Shown here: one piece after another, positions 62,139-64,000 of the stretch
How positions within the stretch are numbered: position 1 is the stretch's first letter
How the letters are laid out: every line of letters starts with the position of its first letter
Assembly (NCBI GenBank): GCA_035503615.1
Contig: DATJTI010000063.1
Location: 54,610-118,609, forward strand
Origin: AP-15 sp035503615
GTDB lineage: Bacteria > Pseudomonadota > Alphaproteobacteria > ATCC43930 > CGMCC-115725
DNA: 64,000 nt
Reading direction: 5' to 3'
The notes under the pieces: generated by a model
What the model was told of the DNA's origin: nothing
The model's database searches: none
The model's input: only the letters and a program-made list of their open reading frames with translations
Position numbers and translations under genes: made by a program

Positions 62139-62929
62139 AGCTCGGGGGTCAGGGTTTGGAACTTCAACATTCTCTAAGTGCACTGCACGACACGTCAAAT
62201 ACCGCAGACGGGGCGGCGATCGACGATCACCCTGGGATGCCGCTCGCGGTCACCGGCCCGGTGCCACGGCATCTGGCGATCGTCGACCAAAGCCGGTTGC
62301 GGCGCGACTGTTTCAAGCTGGCGCTCGGCCAGCAACCAAAGCGCTGGCGGATCACCGATGTGCCGATGGCCACCGATCTGGTGCGCCTGTTGCGGCATGG
62401 CGACGGGTTTGCCGTGATCCTGCTCGGCGGCTCGACCTGCGCCCAGATCGATCTGATCGATCTGGCGCTGCTGGCCTCTGCGGCACCGCGCACTCCGGTC
62501 CTGGTGGCGGCCGATTGCGACGACCCAGAGCGTGCCCGCGCGATCTTGCGGTCGGGCGCCCGCGGCTTTCTGCCGACGAGCCTGGGGCTCAAGGTCCTGG
62601 TGGCGGCGCTCGAACGCGTCCGGGCCGGTGGCACCTACGTGCCGCTGACCTTGACCGAGCCGGCGCCCGAGGCGGCCGCACTCACTCCGCACCCGTGGCG
62701 CGAATTGACCCGGCGCCAGCGCGACGTCCTGGCACTGATCGCCGAGGGCCGGTCGAACAAGCTGATCGCCGATGCGCTGTCGATGTCGGAAAGCACGGTC
62801 AAGGCGCATGTCAAGCAGATCATCAAACGGCTGCATGTCGCCAACCGCACCCAGGCGGCGCTGTTGGCCACCGGCGCCCGGCGTCCGGACGGCTCGGCCT
62901 CGGTCCGCCTCTCAGAACGGGTATTGTAA
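62120..62929 (+). CDS. LuxR-family regulator with degenerate receiver domain
   Basis: Up to 269 residues. A receiver-like domain (about 50-178) is followed by a LuxR HTH (about 192-258: LTRRQRDVLALIAEGRSNKLIADALSMSESTVKAHVKQIIKRL). The receiver lacks the phospho-Asp: the strand reads AVILLGGST where an Asp is expected, and the Lys position reads GFLPTSL. So it is probably not controlled by phosphorylation. Start uncertain: GTG 62120 would be almost leaderless, TTG 62156 and ATG 62237 are alternatives. The acsA gene follows on the same strand. Confidence 0.82.
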   Translation: MVAANLKLGGQGLELQHSLSALHDTSNTADGAAIDDHPGMPLAVTGPVPRHLAIVDQSRLRRDCFKLALGQQPKRWRITDVPMATDLVRLLRHGDGFAVILLGGSTCAQIDLIDLALLASAAPRTPVLVAADCDDPERARAILRSGARGFLPTSLGLKVLVAALERVRAGGTYVPLTLTEPAPEAAALTPHPWRELTRRQRDVLALIAEGRSNKLIADALSMSESTVKAHVKQIIKRLHVANRTQAALLATGARRPDGSASVRLSERVL

Positions 62930-62952
62930 ACCCCCTGGAGCAGCGGAATAAT

Positions 62953-62992
62953 CCTCGGCAACGCGGCGCCGGATCGGCGCCCCCAGCCGAGG
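62953..62992 (+). promoter_or_regulatory. Hairpin overlapping the acsA ribosome-binding region
   Basis: Stem CCTCGGC (62953-62959)/GCCGAGG (62986-62992) with inner GGCGCC pairing. The 3' arm includes part of the GAGGAGG ribosome-binding site of the next gene, so folding could hide it. Purely structural inference. Confidence 0.3.
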
Positions 62993-63004
62993 AGGATGGA
63001 CGCC

Positions 63005-64000
63005 ATGTCGAGCCGGAGCGTGATCCCGATCTCGGCTCATCCGCAAATCGGCAAGATCAGCGAGGCCGAATATTTCAGGCTCTACCAGGAGTCTCTGGCC
63101 GATCCCGACCGGTTCTGGGGTGAGCACGGCAGGCGGCTCGACTGGATCAAGCCTTACACAAAAGTAAGAAGCGGCGCGTTCGAGGGCGACATCCGCCTTG
63201 CCTGGTACGAGGACGGCACGCTCAACGCCTGCTACAATTGTGTCGACCGACACCTGCCGCGGCGCGCCGCACAGACCGCGATCCTGTGGGAAGGCGACGA
63301 TCCCGCCGAGGCGCGGCACATCACCTATCGCGAATTGCACGAGGCGGTGGGCCGGTTTGCCAATGTGCTGAAATCCCGCGGCGTCGCGAAGGGCGACCGG
63401 GTCACGATCTATCTGCCGATGATCCCCGAGATCGCGGTGGCGGTGCTGGCCTGTGCCCGCATCGGTGCCATTCATTCCGTCGTGTTTGGCGGGTTTTCGC
63501 CGGACAGCCTGGCCGGCCGGATCCGCGACTGCCGCTCGACGATCCTCGTCACCGCTGATGAGGGGCTGCGCAGCGGCCGCACGGTGCCATTGAAGCGCAA
63601 TGCCGACGCCGCGCTCGAAAGCTGCCCCGAGGTGCGCGATGTGATCGTCGTGCGCCGCACCGGCGGCAATATCGACTGGGTCGCCGGCCGCGATATCTGG
63701 TATCACGAGGCCTGCGCCGCCGCCTCGCCCGATTGTCCGCCCGCGGAGATGTCGGCCGAGGATCCGCTGTTCATCCTCTACACTTCGGGCTCGACCGGGC
63801 AGCCCAAGGGTGTCCTGCACACGACCGGCGGCTATCTCGTCTACGCGTCGCTGACCCACGAATACGTCTTCGACTACCGCGAGGGCGACATCTACTGGTG
63901 CACCGCCGATGTCGGCTGGGTCACCGGGCACAGCTATATCGTCTACGGGCCGCTCGCCAACGGCGCCACGACGCTGATGTTCGAGGGGGTGCCGAACTAC
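63005..64000 (+). CDS. acsA: Acetyl-CoA synthetase (3' partial)
   Basis: AMP-forming acetate-CoA ligase; 332 codons before the window ends. N-terminal EAEYFRLYQESLADPDRFWG, the YNCVDRH segment, YLPMIPEIAVAVLACARIGA, HSVVFGGFSPDSL, the P-loop YTSGSTGQPKGVLHTTGGY, and DVGWVTGHSYIVYGPL. Full enzymes are about 650 residues. GAGGAGG lies before the ATG. The preceding LuxR regulator is on the same strand and may control acetate use. Confidence 0.96.
   Translation, partial: MSSRSVIPISAHPQIGKISEAEYFRLYQESLADPDRFWGEHGRRLDWIKPYTKVRSGAFEGDIRLAWYEDGTLNACYNCVDRHLPRRAAQTAILWEGDDPAEARHITYRELHEAVGRFANVLKSRGVAKGDRVTIYLPMIPEIAVAVLACARIGAIHSVVFGGFSPDSLAGRIRDCRSTILVTADEGLRSGRTVPLKRNADAALESCPEVRDVIVVRRTGGNIDWVAGRDIWYHEACAAASPDCPPAEMSAEDPLFILYTSGSTGQPKGVLHTTGGYLVYASLTHEYVFDYREGDIYWCTADVGWVTGHSYIVYGPLANGATTLMFEGVPNY

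Overview
The window is GC-rich (roughly two thirds G+C by eye) and gene-dense. It reads as a chromosomal segment of an alphaproteobacterium. The evidence is the mdh-sucC-sucD-sucA-sucB order, a short prolyl-tRNA synthetase without the usual insertion domain, a Lol lipoprotein-export pair, a cytochrome c maturation operon and LysR/LuxR regulators of alphaproteobacterial type. I cannot name the genus; an environmental, metabolically versatile lineage fits best. No rRNA, tRNA, CRISPR array or intact transposase was seen.

Layout. 1-2.2 kb: the 3' part of a molybdenum hydroxylase large subunit. 2.3-2.7 kb: a DUF1640-like coiled-coil protein with an internal duplication. 3.0-10.8 kb: TCA genes mdh, sucC, sucD, sucA, sucB, interrupted between sucD and sucA by a decayed toxin-antitoxin pair; lpd does not follow. 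10.8-14.3 kb (minus strand): ccmA, ccmB, a possible 42-codon ORF, ccmC, ccmD, ccmE and a ccmG/dsbE-type thioredoxin. 14.5-15.8 kb: a PaaK-type CoA ligase. 16.1-20.4 kb: a Slam-like outer-membrane translocon followed by a 963-residue exported protein that joins a FecR domain to a TbpB-like C-terminal barrel; together they look like a type 11 secretion pair with a non-lipidated cargo. 20.5-25.7 kb: a small secreted protein, a LysR regulator, lolD, lolC/E, a conserved hypothetical and proS. 25.7-26.2 kb: a gene-free stretch with promoter, hairpins and terminator that looks like a small RNA gene.

26.2-51.9 kb is mainly catabolic and accessory: a PLP aminotransferase, amidase, PanE-like reductase, amine oxidase, aldo/keto reductase, acyl-CoA-dehydrogenase-like flavoprotein, dienelactone hydrolase, KstD-like flavoprotein, GFA protein, two luciferase-like (LLM) oxidoreductases, an alpha/beta hydrolase, two VOC proteins, a core-MetE protein, a zinc alcohol dehydrogenase, two MFS transporters and a GcvA-type LysR regulator. 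The mix suggests breakdown of aromatic, alicyclic or xenobiotic compounds, but no single pathway can be reconstructed.

52.0-61.7 kb (all minus strand) is a coenzyme F420 locus: fused FO synthase (cofGH), cofC, cofD, cofE, an F420-dependent glucose-6-phosphate dehydrogenase homologue and a second F420-type LLM oxidoreductase. It is split by a visibly lower-GC pair of glycosyltransferase genes (GT2 and DUF2029/GT87); the GT2 gene carries a one-base frameshift at an A6 tract. The window ends with a LuxR-type regulator whose receiver domain lacks the phospho-acceptor, and the first 332 codons of acetyl-CoA synthetase.

Most notable: the FecR/TbpB-barrel Slam cargo, the complete F420 locus with an Fgd homologue in a proteobacterium and its interruption by a foreign-looking island, the candidate small RNA near 26.0 kb, the overlapping mini-ORF between ccmB and ccmC, and a two-copy palindromic element at 47.5 and 55.5 kb.
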